Positions 9,113 through 19,300 of a stretch of 64,000 nt of DNA are shown here, one piece after another; position 1 is the first letter of the stretch; every line of letters begins with the position of its first letter. The DNA comes from Serpula lacrymans var. lacrymans S7.9. Taxonomy: Eukaryota > Basidiomycota > Agaricomycetes > Boletales > Serpulaceae. Both the position numbers and the translations under genes were made by a program. A model generated the notes under the pieces. That model saw nothing but the letters and a program-made list of their open reading frames with translations, was not told the origin of the DNA and did no database searches. The stretch lies in the NCBI RefSeq assembly GCF_000218685.1, contig NW_006763297.1:1702249-1766248 (forward strand). Direction: 5' to 3'.

Positions 9113-12100
9113 TTGGCTCGACGAATTAAAGACCAGAAAGAAGAAAGAGCCAAAGCATTGGTTCGGAACTGGGCCTCACCCCAGTGTTACCCACACATCA
9201 CGACAGATACAATCAATTTACTCAAGCAACACGATGAAGAGTATATCGTAGAGCAATTGAATGTGATCAAAGATTTCGCATCCCTCCCCCCATCTCATCA
9301 ACGCAAACTCTCGCTACAATGTCAATTATCCACTATCGACGATCACCAGACGCATGTTATACCAGTTTTGATAGATTCAGGATGCACAGATTCTATCATT
9401 GACGAAGCCTTTGTTCGGCAACACAACATTACCACGAAACCACTGCCAACTCGTGTTATTGTCTCAAACGCCGATGGAACCAAGAATCGCACTGGACCTT
9501 TGACGGAATATGTGACACTTCGCCTAACTGTGGCAGGTCGCACAGAATTAATGGACTTCCTGGTCACTGGACAGAGAGAGGCCAGAATTTTATTAGGACA
9601 CGACTGGCTACGACGCACGAATCCCAACATCAACTGGCAAACCAACACCATCACGTACCCTTCTGATGATACGGAGTATCACCCTGAAGACGGAGATAGA
9701 GTCATCGCTGTAGACTTACAGAGCAGGATTGACAAAATTTCCGTCGAAAGCAACGTATCTCAGACCAAAAGCCAACAGATTGCGGAAGAATCAGAACGAG
9801 CAAAGTCAACACTCACGTTCAGAGACGTCGTTCCCCCATTTTATCATCATTTTGAGCCAGTATTCACAAAAGCGTCATTTGACAAACTACCCCCACGACG
9901 AGTCTGGGACCACGCAATTGAACTCCTACCAGAAGCCAAAGGTCTAGACTGTAAAATGTATCCACTTAACCGTGACGAACAGATTCATCTTGACGAATTC
10001 TTGAAAGAGAACCTAGAGACAGGGAGGATTAGAGTGTCGAAATCCCCTTACGCATCCCCGTTCTTCTTTATCAAGAAAAAGGATGGATCTCTCAGACCGG
10101 TACAAGACTATCGGAAACTCAATGCTCTCACGATCAAAAACCGATATACGTTACCCCTCATTTCAGAATTGATAAACCGGCTCAAGGGAGCTAGATTCTT
10201 CACCAAGCTGGATGTCCGTTGGGGATATAATAATGTTCGAATCAAAGAAGGAGATGAGCACAAGGCCGCCTTCAGAACTAACAGAGGACTGTTCAAACCT
10301 CTGGTTATGTTCTTCGGACTCACGAACTCCCCAGCCACCTTTCAGACAATGATGGACCGACTTCTCCGAGACCTAATCAACGAAGGATCAGTTATCGTAT
10401 ACCTCGACGACATCATGATATTCACCGACTCGTTAGAAGAACACAGGAAGATCGTATCCAAAGTTCTTCAGATACTCACAGACAATCAATTATATCTCAA
10501 GCCAGAAAAATGCGAGTTTGAGAAGAAAGAAGTCGAATATCTGGGAATGATCATCTCCCATGATACGATTCGTATGGACCCGCTAAAAGTACAGGCAGTT
10601 GCAGAATGGCCGATACCACGAACCAAGAAGGAGTTACAGTCGTTCCTAGGGTTTTCGAACTTTTACAGACGATTCATCAGAGACTATGGAAAGATTGCCA
10701 AACCACTGACGATTCTCACCGGAAAGGTAGACTGGGAGTGGGCTGAAGACCAACAACAAGTGTTCGACGTTCTCAAAAAGACAATCACCACCTCACCCAC
10801 ACTCGCAATCCCTAACGATGAAGATCCGTTCAAAGTTGAATGTGATGCCTCCAACTACGCCACAGGAGCGGTGTTATCCCAGCAGCAAGAAGGGAAATGG
10901 AGACCGGTCGCATTCCTATCAAAGTCGATGAACCCTGCAGAAAGAAATTACGCTATCTGGGATAAAGAGATGTTAGCGGTAATGCATGCGTTGGAAGAAT
11001 GGCGACACCTCCTCATGGGAGCTAAACACCAGTTCACCATATTCACCGACCATCAGAACCTCACCTACTTCCGAGACCCCCAGAAGGTAAACAGACGACA
11101 AGCTAGGTGGATGGACACACTAGCAAGATACGATTTCAAGTTAGAGCATGTGAAAGGCTCGGCGAACACGAAAGCGGACCTACTTAGTCGAAGAGTAGAC
11201 CATCCGAGAGGCGAGAGAGACAATGAAGGACAGGTCCTTCTACCTCAGCTCGCGGAAGCAAACATTTACACTATGGAAGACGTGTTAGAAGAACACTACC
11301 TGGAAGAGCTGCTAGCTTCGCAGCACAAACTAGACGACTATGTAGTGAAGAAGTTGAAAGAAGATCCAAAGGTTTGGAAGAAACGAGACGGGATCATCTG
11401 GATAGGAAATAAGAAAGAAGATGAGTTAATGTTAGGAACATTCAAAAACAGCATCTACGTACCCAAAGATCCAAAGTTGAGGGCACGTATTATCGAAGAA
11501 GAACACGACACGAGCCTCAGTGGACACCCAGGAGAAAGAAAGACGCACGAAGGAGTAAACCGATCTTTCTGGTGGCCTAGCCTCAGGAGAGATATCAGGA
11601 AATATGTCGCAGGATGCGAGATATGCCAGAGAACAAAGTCGCATCGTCAAAAGCCGCATGCTCCCCTCCATCCAAATCCGATCCCTGATCGTCCTTGGCA
11701 GATAATCACGACGGATCTCATCGGAGCATTACCAGAGTCAAATGGATATGACGCTATCCAGGTTTTTGTTGACAGATTCTCGAAAATGGCTCACTTCGTA
11801 CCAACACACGTCACTCTCGATTCATTAGGCTACGCCAAACAACTACGAGATTCGGTTATACGACTACACGGCATCCCGGAAAAGATTATATCGGACAGAG
11901 GACCTCAATTCATGTCGAACTTCACCAAGGATTTCTATCAAACCCTTGGGATTGAACCCGGTCTGTCAACAGGTTACCATCCCCAAACTGACGGGCAGTC
12001 CGAACGAATCAACCAGGACCTGGAACACTACCTACGCACATTCATTAATCACCGACAAGACGACTGGGCTGATTGGCTAGCAATTGCCGAATTTACATAC

Positions 12101-12904
12101 AACAATCATCTTCACTCCGCGACCAATCAGACCCCCTTCTTTGTAAATTATGGTTCTCACCCTCGTAAAGGAACCGGTCAGAAGCCTTCCGGGCGTTCGC
12201 AAGCTGCCGAAGATTTCGCAACCTCTATGACGAAATTACACGAGCAAACTCGGCAATCACTATTGCTTGCTAATCAAAACCTCAAAAAGTACTATGACCG
12301 AAAACGCACGGAAGCACGGGAATATCACAAAGGGGATAAGGTGTGGTTAGAAGGAACTCATATTTCCACCGATCGACCGATGAAGAAGTTAGATGACAAG
12401 CGATTTGGCCCGTTTACGGTAAAGGCAAAAGTCGGCCCATCCGCTTATCTCCTTGACGTCCCTAGATCCTGGAAAGCGATCCATCCCGTATTCAACGAAA
12501 TCCTCTTATCACCGTATCACACGCCGGAGTTCCCCAATCAACCTCGTACCTCGAAACCTCCGCCAATCCAAGTTGATGGCGCAGTTGAATACGAAGCCGA
12601 AGAAATCATCGCTTCTCGACCCACTAAACTCAAAGGGGCTAAGCTCGATTACTTCGTCCATTGGAAGGGATATCCGATCACGGAAAGGACATGGGAACCC
12701 GATCACCATTTGAAAAATTCCCCCTCGCTTATTGCCACCTTCCACCGCAAACACTCTGCCGCCCCGCGCGTCATCGCCTCAGCCGCTTTACGATTTCGTC
12801 CCTACGAAAATTTCACTACTACAACCGAAAAACCCCGTCTCTTCGACTGGATCACCAACCGCTTCACGGACTGCGGCGCTAAGATTCTTGGGACAAGAAT
12901 ATAA
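9113..12904 (+). CDS. Gypsy-1 pol polyprotein with chromodomain
   Basis: Open for about 1,263 codons; the same frame is open upstream to about 8980, overlapping the end of gag, so expression by -1 frameshifting from gag is likely and no ATG is needed. Domain order: aspartic protease (LIDSGCTDSIID, near residue 88), reverse transcriptase ([18 protein letters not shown]; catalytic YLDDIMIFT near residue 433), RNase H (DASNYATGAVLSQ and FTDHQNLTYF), integrase with an HHCC zinc finger (GHPGERKTHEGV ... CEICQRTK) and a D,D,E core (TTDLIGALPES, ISDRGPQF, then AEFTYNN), a GPY/F-like module (KRFGPFTV) and a C-terminal chromodomain (YFVHWKGYPITERTWEP). The chromodomain should steer integration to particular chromatin. 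All catalytic motifs I can check are present. The stop at 12902-12904 overlaps the polypurine tract. Confidence 0.95.
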   Translation: MARRIKDQKEERAKALVRNWASPQCYPHITTDTINLLKQHDEEYIVEQLNVIKDFASLPPSHQRKLSLQCQLSTIDDHQTHVIPVLIDSGCTDSIIDEAFVRQHNITTKPLPTRVIVSNADGTKNRTGPLTEYVTLRLTVAGRTELMDFLVTGQREARILLGHDWLRRTNPNINWQTNTITYPSDDTEYHPEDGDRVIAVDLQSRIDKISVESNVSQTKSQQIAEESERAKSTLTFRDVVPPFYHHFEPVFTKASFDKLPPRRVWDHAIELLPEAKGLDCKMYPLNRDEQIHLDEFLKENLETGRIRVSKSPYASPFFFIKKKDGSLRPVQDYRKLNALTIKNRYTLPLISELINRLKGARFFTKLDVRWGYNNVRIKEGDEHKAAFRTNRGLFKPLVMFFGLTNSPATFQTMMDRLLRDLINEGSVIVYLDDIMIFTDSLEEHRKIVSKVLQILTDNQLYLKPEKCEFEKKEVEYLGMIISHDTIRMDPLKVQAVAEWPIPRTKKELQSFLGFSNFYRRFIRDYGKIAKPLTILTGKVDWEWAEDQQQVFDVLKKTITTSPTLAIPNDEDPFKVECDASNYATGAVLSQQQEGKWRPVAFLSKSMNPAERNYAIWDKEMLAVMHALEEWRHLLMGAKHQFTIFTDHQNLTYFRDPQKVNRRQARWMDTLARYDFKLEHVKGSANTKADLLSRRVDHPRGERDNEGQVLLPQLAEANIYTMEDVLEEHYLEELLASQHKLDDYVVKKLKEDPKVWKKRDGIIWIGNKKEDELMLGTFKNSIYVPKDPKLRARIIEEEHDTSLSGHPGERKTHEGVNRSFWWPSLRRDIRKYVAGCEICQRTKSHRQKPHAPLHPNPIPDRPWQIITTDLIGALPESNGYDAIQVFVDRFSKMAHFVPTHVTLDSLGYAKQLRDSVIRLHGIPEKIISDRGPQFMSNFTKDFYQTLGIEPGLSTGYHPQTDGQSERINQDLEHYLRTFINHRQDDWADWLAIAEFTYNNHLHSATNQTPFFVNYGSHPRKGTGQKPSGRSQAAEDFATSMTKLHEQTRQSLLLANQNLKKYYDRKRTEAREYHKGDKVWLEGTHISTDRPMKKLDDKRFGPFTVKAKVGPSAYLLDVPRSWKAIHPVFNEILLSPYHTPEFPNQPRTSKPPPIQVDGAVEYEAEEIIASRPTKLKGAKLDYFVHWKGYPITERTWEPDHHLKNSPSLIATFHRKHSAAPRVIASAALRFRPYENFTTTTEKPRLFDWITNRFTDCGAKILGTRI

Positions 12905-12914
12905 AAGGGGGGGG
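12902..12914 (+). promoter_or_regulatory. Polypurine tract of Gypsy-1
   Basis: TAAAAGGGGGGGG, then TAA, then the 3' LTR start at 12918. It primes plus-strand DNA synthesis. The first TAA is also the pol stop codon. Confidence 0.8.
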
Positions 12915-12917
12915 TAA

Positions 12918-13613
12918 TGTAAGGACCATTTTATTATTTCCTTATCTTCGCAATGTCTTGGTTCTCGAACACTTTTCCCATTACGCCTCTGGCTCTAGGG
13001 CTAGAGGTATCGTTTGCCGTTCTACTTCTCATAGCCCTCACAGGCTTTCTTAACTATCGTTACCACTTTATATCACAGATCAGAGACTGGGCATCACTCC
13101 CAGCCAGCCAGCACACTGGGTAGAGACTGGTAGTAGGCATCTCGCCAACCAGCTCCAAGCCCCAGTAAAGCCTGGTAATACTAATAACGCCTTATCTAGA
13201 ATCGTACCTCATCATGAGGATGCGGTTCCTGACCACGCGTAACAATCCTCTATTATTAGTACAAGTCTCTCACATGCTGATTAATCAAGTCAGAAGTCGT
13301 ACGATAGTTACTTCCCCTTTTTCTTATTGGTTGATTAATTCCTCAGACCACTTTTCGTATATTCTTCTTTCGGTCTGAGGAACAGACAGTTCCCTATATA
13401 AAGCCGTACCTATTCCTGTATGACTCCTTAGCTTTCTATTACTGAATTTACCCGCTTTACTCCTCAACAAGAACCTTTGAAGCTTACCTCTCAAAGTCCT
13501 CTACTCGCTATATTTGCTAGCATCTGTCGACCTCAAGCTCATTGAACCCTTACTCCCTGCAAGTGCAGAAGGAGATAGGTTTAGTTTTTGTTATAGTTTA
13601 TCGTTGCCTCACA
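12918..13613 (+). repeat. Gypsy-1 3' LTR
   Basis: 696 bases from TGTAAGG to CCTCACA, equal in length to the 5' LTR with one visible substitution. Confidence 0.95.
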
Positions 13614-13821
13614 TTCAGGGGGATGTAACAGACATTGTATTGACTCTTAATCCATGTTTGTTTGGCTGTTGTTGAGTGTCACATGACAAAACTGGATAAG
13701 CCCGGTGTCATGCACCAAAGTTGATTGGTAGCATGGACAGGTGTCAATAACGAAGCGAATATTCAAAAAGACTCGCCTTTGCGCCACACAGGCACAGTGC
13801 CACGTGGAATAGTAATTAATA

Positions 13822-14559
13822 TTGCCCTTTTTGAACTTGTGGCTGATCAGCACCACCTCTATTAGGCAATCCAGTCACGCTCACCTTTGCTTTTCCATTC
13901 GGTACTTTCCGCATTTCAGCATTTCGGCAAATTTTCGCGTCGCCACTGGCTACACATTGCATTGCGCCCTCGCTTTTGTCGTTTCCCTTACTCCCCTTCC
14001 TTTGCCTAGCCCCACCATGGGCCCCTTCCTCTCCTTTTTATTCTCACCTGACGGTCGTTTCTGGATCCCCATTCTAATCCACTTTTCCATCACCTCCACC
14101 CTCCTCCTCCTCATTTTATTTGCACCCCCACCATTTCTGATGTCACCACTTCCTATCCGCTTCCGTCGCCGATCCGTTGACTACCACATGCCACTGCTGA
14201 TATCAGCAAAGCCCCGGCGGCCGGTTCAAATAGGGCAACAGGTCCGTCTTCATGACGTCGATCTACCATCATATACTATCAAAACATTGGTCGCTCGTCT
14301 TGCCTGGTTGGAGCGTGGGTGGGTAGTTTTTGAGCTGGAGAAGGTTCATCCCCTTGCGTTGCCCATGTTCATCGCTGTCCCATTCACTTGGGTACACTTA
14401 TATTTTGTCCATCGTCTTTGCTACAGCTACACCTACCACACGCTGCCTGGGACTCACTTGTTCCAAATTGGAACTACTCCTCTCCCTCCCTCGTTTGATC
14501 AGGTGGTCCAACACAACCAGTCCATTGGTAAGGCCATGGAACTGTCGGATTTGGACTAG
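13822..14559 (+). CDS. 245-codon ORF in the U3 part of the F3 LTR
   Basis: I do not recognise this protein. It has a strongly hydrophobic stretch after MGPFLSFLFSPDGRFW (internal ATG at 14017), including a leucine-rich run that could span a membrane, followed by a soluble part with RFRRRSVDYH and VVFELEKVHP. It is open in both F3 copies. By hand I count about 12 replacement and about 6 silent differences, mostly C/T or G/A changes at CpG, which suggests drift rather than strong purifying selection. It could be a real LTR-borne gene or a long chance ORF in a GC-richer stretch. Confidence 0.35.
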   Translation: MPFLNLWLISTTSIRQSSHAHLCFSIRYFPHFSISANFRVATGYTLHCALAFVVSLTPLPLPSPTMGPFLSFLFSPDGRFWIPILIHFSITSTLLLLILFAPPPFLMSPLPIRFRRRSVDYHMPLLISAKPRRPVQIGQQVRLHDVDLPSYTIKTLVARLAWLERGWVVFELEKVHPLALPMFIAVPFTWVHLYFVHRLCYSYTYHTLPGTHLFQIGTTPLPPSFDQVVQHNQSIGKAMELSDLD

Positions 14560-14971
14560 GTGGTGGACCGGTGGCTCCAGTTTCTTTTTCTTCAGCAGAA
14601 CATTCATTTACAGTGCGATTATTTTTGATTTTTGAATCATTTTTATGGACACATATTTTTGTAGAATGCCTGACTGACAATAAAGGAACTGTGTTGATAC
14701 TGATAGTGTTTTGCCTTGCCCTTTTTTTTACTGCATCTTCTCATGACATCATGATTTTCCTGCTCTCTTTTTGCTATTGGACTTTACTTTATGGCTGTAC
14801 AAACCTGTGACATTACTCACAGCATTCATTGTTCTATCTCTTTCTTTTCCTTTTTTTGACAATCTTATCCTGTACTACCTACGCAGGATTCGTCAGCATA
14901 CATTCCTTCCTTCATGTTCTTTCTCATTCTTTTTGCACAGCTATACTGTGCATAGCCTACTTTTCTTTTAC

Positions 14972-14979
14972 TATATAAA
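14972..14979 (+). promoter_or_regulatory. TATA box of the F3 LTR
   Basis: TATATAAA, about 410 bases downstream of the 245-codon ORF and 530 bases before the LTR end. It makes the upstream 1.35 kb U3. The inverted copy keeps the same motif (near 32131-32138). Confidence 0.6.
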
Positions 14980-15528
14980 CCCCTGTATTTTACCTTGTAA
15001 AAAAAACAACAAGAAATCCAATCCAGACTTCTTCTCTACTCTCAAGTTCACTACTCTGCTACTTGTGATCCAGTGTGGTCACAACACTTCCCACTTCTAC
15101 CACTGTCAACTGCTGTCATTGTCACTCGTCACTTTTGAAAGTGATTGTCATCCCCTTCGATTAGAGTCCTTCTGAGCACTACAGTTTGTGCGTCAGGAGC
15201 CTGCTATCACTGGGAACCTCGTCACCTCGTCATCCTCGTTGTTCTCAAACCTACCTTGTGCTACAATTAGCAAGGTAGTGCTCGTCTATACTCGCCACAA
15301 AGCCCCTATCTTTCTATAAATTCAACTATCCCTCCTCCTCAAAACCCACACTCATACACCTCTGGGTTTTACTTTGAAGGATCTTTATATGTACCACCCC
15401 ACGAACAACCAGACCACTCCACTGTTCTAGGAGGCAAAGCCCATAAACAAGTTCCGTGGAATCTGGGAGGATTGTGTGTTAGTTTGTTTTGTGTGTGGTT
15501 TTCTAACAACAGTTCTCATCATCGACAC

Positions 15529-15681
15529 CGGTCTCTGCTAAAGCGGCCATTGTTCTCCTAGGAGTCTTTATACCTTAGCGAGTAGCACCTCCAACTATAA
15601 GTAGTAGGGGGTTTAGTATAGGAATACCTCAGCCATTTCTATAGCCTCTTGGGCAGTGGCTGAGTTTCACTTAGATTTATT
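15529..15681 (+). repeat. Short repeat, copy C
   Basis: Begins CCGGTCTCTGCTAAAGC and continues through the family core TAGCGAGTAGCACCTCC, AAGTAGTAGGGGGTTTAG to GAGTTTCACTTAGATTTATTA. Relative to copies A and B it lacks one of the two internal TTTCTATAGCCTCT units and the sequence between them, which looks like a deletion between direct repeats. Confidence 0.75.
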
Positions 15682-15826
15682 ATCGCATTCTTGATTGCAT
15701 TGATAAAGGACATGGCCATTTTGATGTTGTCTAATTTGCTAAAGCTCGAAAACCTTTCAAGGTTGCTTGAATGAAACAGTCACAATATAATTCTTTATAA
15801 GGGTGAATAGAGGCCATTGATGTGCA

Positions 15827-15882
15827 AGACACAAGATAACAGAGTGCAGCACAATCGCACTACATTCTGTTATCTTGTGTCT
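15827..15882. repeat. 17-base perfect inverted repeat (hairpin or transposon terminus)
   Basis: AGACACAAGATAACAGA (15827-15843) and its exact complement (15866-15882) flank a 22-base spacer. The pairing partly continues inward (GTGC/GCAC). The right arm is preceded by CACTACAT, the kind of start expected for a CACTA transposon, and the CACTA transposase begins about 500 bases downstream. Confidence 0.7.
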
Positions 15883-16352
15883 GATCGAGTTGGAATGATG
15901 GACTGATGTCAGGTTCTAGATTACTGACTGTGGGAAATTGATCTTCAATTCATTTTCTATGGATATTAACGGTATAAATGGTACAATTATGGCAATTTTG
16001 TCGATGGTAGTAAGCGCGTAGTGTGGACTCAACTTGTATTTACGTCTAGCAAATCCATCAAACTACGGATCTATCATAGTGTGGACATTGTTCATGCCCA
16101 GCCAGAAACCACACGACAGAATCAGAATTAGACAGATTGTCAGCCAATGTATGATTGCCAAACAAATAGACAGATATAGCGCACAAATCTCACGATTGAA
16201 AACAATTGAAAATCTAGGCTCGGTCTCATTTTTGACTCCAATCTAATCACGCCAGCTCGATTCAGACGTGCAATGTGCAACGCAAAACTGCATAGTAGAG
16301 TTGTGCATAGCGCAACCATACTAAGCAGTCTTGTGCTGCCTTCTCGCTTTCT

Positions 16353-19300
16353 ATGACAATCATCATGGATCCTGTCCCTCCTCTTCCTGAGCAGCACAGA
16401 CAATATCGTTGCAACTGCATTAAATACTGCAAAGGTGTCCTCAAGATAGTATCAAAGAAAACATACCACCGGCACAAGGACCACCGGAAAAGCCTCCTAT
16501 CCGACGCAACCAAACGATTCATTGCAGACAAGGCCATAGAACTTGGTTACCGCAACCCAGATCCAGTTCCCACCGCTTCGACATCCTCGAACTTCCCTGA
16601 GAGACCCCTTAACAAACAAAAATGTGACAAAACCGGATAAACCCGGTCTCTGCCGAAGCAGCCATTGTTCTCCATGGAGCATAGCCACCACTCCATGGAG
16701 TAACCATTATACTCCTAGGAGTCATTATACTGTAGCGAGTAGCACCTCCGACTATAAGTAGTAGGGGGTTTAGTATAGGAATACCTCAGTCATTTCTATA
16801 GCCTCTCAGGCAGTGGCTGAGGTATGTTACATTACATTTATTAGAGATCACCTTAAACTAACATCTATTGTAGTTTCACTTAAGTAAATAATAAAGTTGT
16901 TTCTATAGCCTCTCGGGCAGCAGCTGAGTTTCACTTAGTTTTATTAAAATGCACTCACAACGCGGTGCAGATACAACAGGATATAGCAGAGGGTACACAA
17001 GTATGTTCCTGTCCCTTTTTTATGTGCTACATTCATTCAATCATTATCAGCATCCATCCATTCATACAGATCATTGTCAATGCTCTCAAACTCCAAGTAA
17101 TCCTAATCCTTCACCAAACCCAGCATCTCCCAAAACTACAGATTCTCGCGCACCTCCCGAAGATGTTCAAACATTGGATGAAGCGGAATTACAGGAGCTA
17201 TCGGACCTCATGCAGCTCGAAGATCTTCAAAATGCCATTGAGTTTCTCAGTGCAATCAAAGACGCAAATCTGGATGATCCGAACATGCCAATCCATCCAG
17301 AAACTCTCAAACGGCTTCGAAATCCTCCCCAGCATCCATGTGTTCTCGAAGATGCTCACAAATGTTTCACTCTCGACCTCTTCCTGGCAACCACCAACGC
17401 ATCTGAGCAAACTTACAATGATGTCTGCAAGGCCTATGCATGTTTGCACCCAGAACATGCAGACAAGATACTTTCACACTATCGCATGAAGCACCGAATG
17501 GTCGAACTTACAGGAGTGGACTTGTTGGTTCACGATATGTGCATCAATTCCTGTATAGCATATACAGGGCCATTAGCCTGCCTTGAAAAGTGTCCGAAGT
17601 GTGATACATCGTGATACGACGAATGTGTCTTGGAGGCTACTCAAGGACAAAAAAAGAAATCGAAACAACAATTCCACACCATACCTATCGGACCACAAAT
17701 TCAAGCTCTTTGGCGAGACTCCACCAACACAAAAAATATGCAATACCGTAATATGAAAACTCAAGAACTACTAGATGAACTCAACATTCACGACCAGATT
17801 ACAAAGTTCGACGATTTTTTTGCAGGCGAAGAATATATTCAAGCTGTCAAAGAAGGAAAAATACAAGAGGGGGATACAATCCTGATGTTTTCCATGGACA
17901 GCACTCAATTGTACAACAAGAAAATGTCTGATTGTTGGATCTACATATGGGTCATCTTTGACCTATCTCCGGATCAGAGATACAAAAACGACATGTCTTA
18001 CCAGGTTGCGTTATCCCCGGACCCAAAAAACCAAAAAAACCTAAACTCTTTCGTGTTTCCAGGGCTCCATCATCTCTCAGCAATTCAAAAGGAAGGTCTT
18101 TGGGTATGGGACGCATCCTCAAACCATTTATTCACCTCAAAGCCATTCCTTGCGCTTGTAACTGCTGATGGGCCTGCTATGGCATATTTAAATGGACTGG
18201 TTGGTCATAATGGCAAGAATGGCTGTAGACTCTACTCTACTGTGGGACACATGGATGTCTTAAACCAAATGGCAAACATTATTACCTGGCACTCCTCAAG
18301 CCAACTGACGACTACAATGTTCCTAAATCCTCACATGACGACATCAACCCTTTCACCTTACAATCCACCACAAACTTGTCAACAACCTACTCTCAAAACC
18401 TCCGAACCATAATGTCATTATCAAGCGAGCTTCAATTCAAGAAAAACCGTCTTGAGACAGGAATTGCCGCCCTGAGCTTATTCATGGGTCTACCGTCAAC
18501 ACAAATACTCGGAATACCAAATTGTTTTGGTTCCGACATAATTCACTTAATTTCTCTAAACGACCCAGACCTTTTAATCCCCCTTTGGCGTGGCATGTTT
18601 GATTGCGACCCAACAGATGACAAAGATACCTGGGTATGGGCCGTGCTCCAAGGAGATATTTGGACAGACCATGGTAAAGACGTAGCGAGAGCTTCGTAGT
18701 ACCTCCCTGGGTCTTTTGACCAACCACCTTATGACCCAGCTGAGTAAATATCAAGCTGATATAAGGCCTGGGAGTACCTGATGTATCTTTTCGGCCTAGG
18801 ACCAGCATTACTCTATGGAGTGTTACCTCTGCCTTACTGGAAACACTTTTGCAAACTTGTCCGAGGAGTGCGTCTTTTACATCAGCACAAAATCATGCAT
18901 GAGGAGCTCGACGAAGCCAATAAATTCCTTACAACATTTGTATAGAGTATGAGCTAATATACTATCAATGCCAACTAAATTGCATCCACTTTGTTCGACC
19001 ATCCATTCACTCCCTTCTACACATGGCTTCTGAAGTCAAAAGAGCAGGCCCCGGTATTTGCTCTTCTTAATGGACCATGGAAAGGACGATTGGCAACCTT
19101 GGCCAAGAGATTCGCCTCCATTCTAGCCCATATCAAAACCTATCTCAACGAGCAGTTTTGCAAGCACAGATTAACGCTTTCAAAGCCATGATCCCAGACC
19201 TTGAACCAGATCCTCCTCCTCCTCATGGTTCTGTAAAGCTTGAAGATGGATATACCCTCCTTCGGAAACGCGAGCGCACTCCAAAAGCTATTCATGCATG

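Larger units (their letters stand above)
5584..13613 (+). mobile_element. Gypsy-1: near-intact Ty3/Gypsy chromovirus
   Basis: An 8,030-base LTR retrotransposon with 696-base LTRs at both ends that I can distinguish at only one base (TCGAACGCTT in the left copy, TCGAACACTT in the right), so the insertion is recent. Internal order: self-priming site, long AUG-free leader with ORF0, gag with a CCHC zinc knuckle, pol (protease, RT, RNase H, integrase, chromodomain), polypurine tract. Flanks are TTGAG (5579-5583) and TTCAG (13614-13618), a 4-of-5 match that may be a target duplication with one change. One in-frame TGA in gag (8148-8150) is the only coding lesion I see. The integrase chromodomain and self-priming place it in the Tf1/sushi-type chromovirus group. 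Confidence 0.93.
13624..15508 (+). repeat. F3 LTR, full-length copy (plus orientation)
   Basis: A 1,885-base LTR-like sequence starting TGTAACA and ending TCTAACA, preceded by a polypurine-like TTCAGGGGGA (13614-13623). It has a TATA box at 14972-14979 and carries a 245-codon ORF upstream of it. A second, inverted and 5'-truncated copy lies at 31603-33366. No internal region or second LTR of this family is seen here except possibly 5339-5583, from which it is separated by Gypsy-1. Bases 15509-15534 continue to match the sequence next to the other copy, which is Gypsy-2 ORF0. Confidence 0.7.

Noticed and set aside
12453..12917. ORFs overlapping the end of Gypsy-1 pol
   Set aside because: Out-of-frame shadows of the chromodomain region.
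5584..13613. Classical RIP in Gypsy-1
   Set aside because: LTRs are nearly identical and pol is intact, so this copy has not been mutated by RIP.
14330..15175. Further ORFs in the F3 LTR (14330-14635, 14571-14810, 14771-15175)
   Set aside because: Shadows or AT-rich open stretches around the TATA box; the inverted copy does not keep them all intact.
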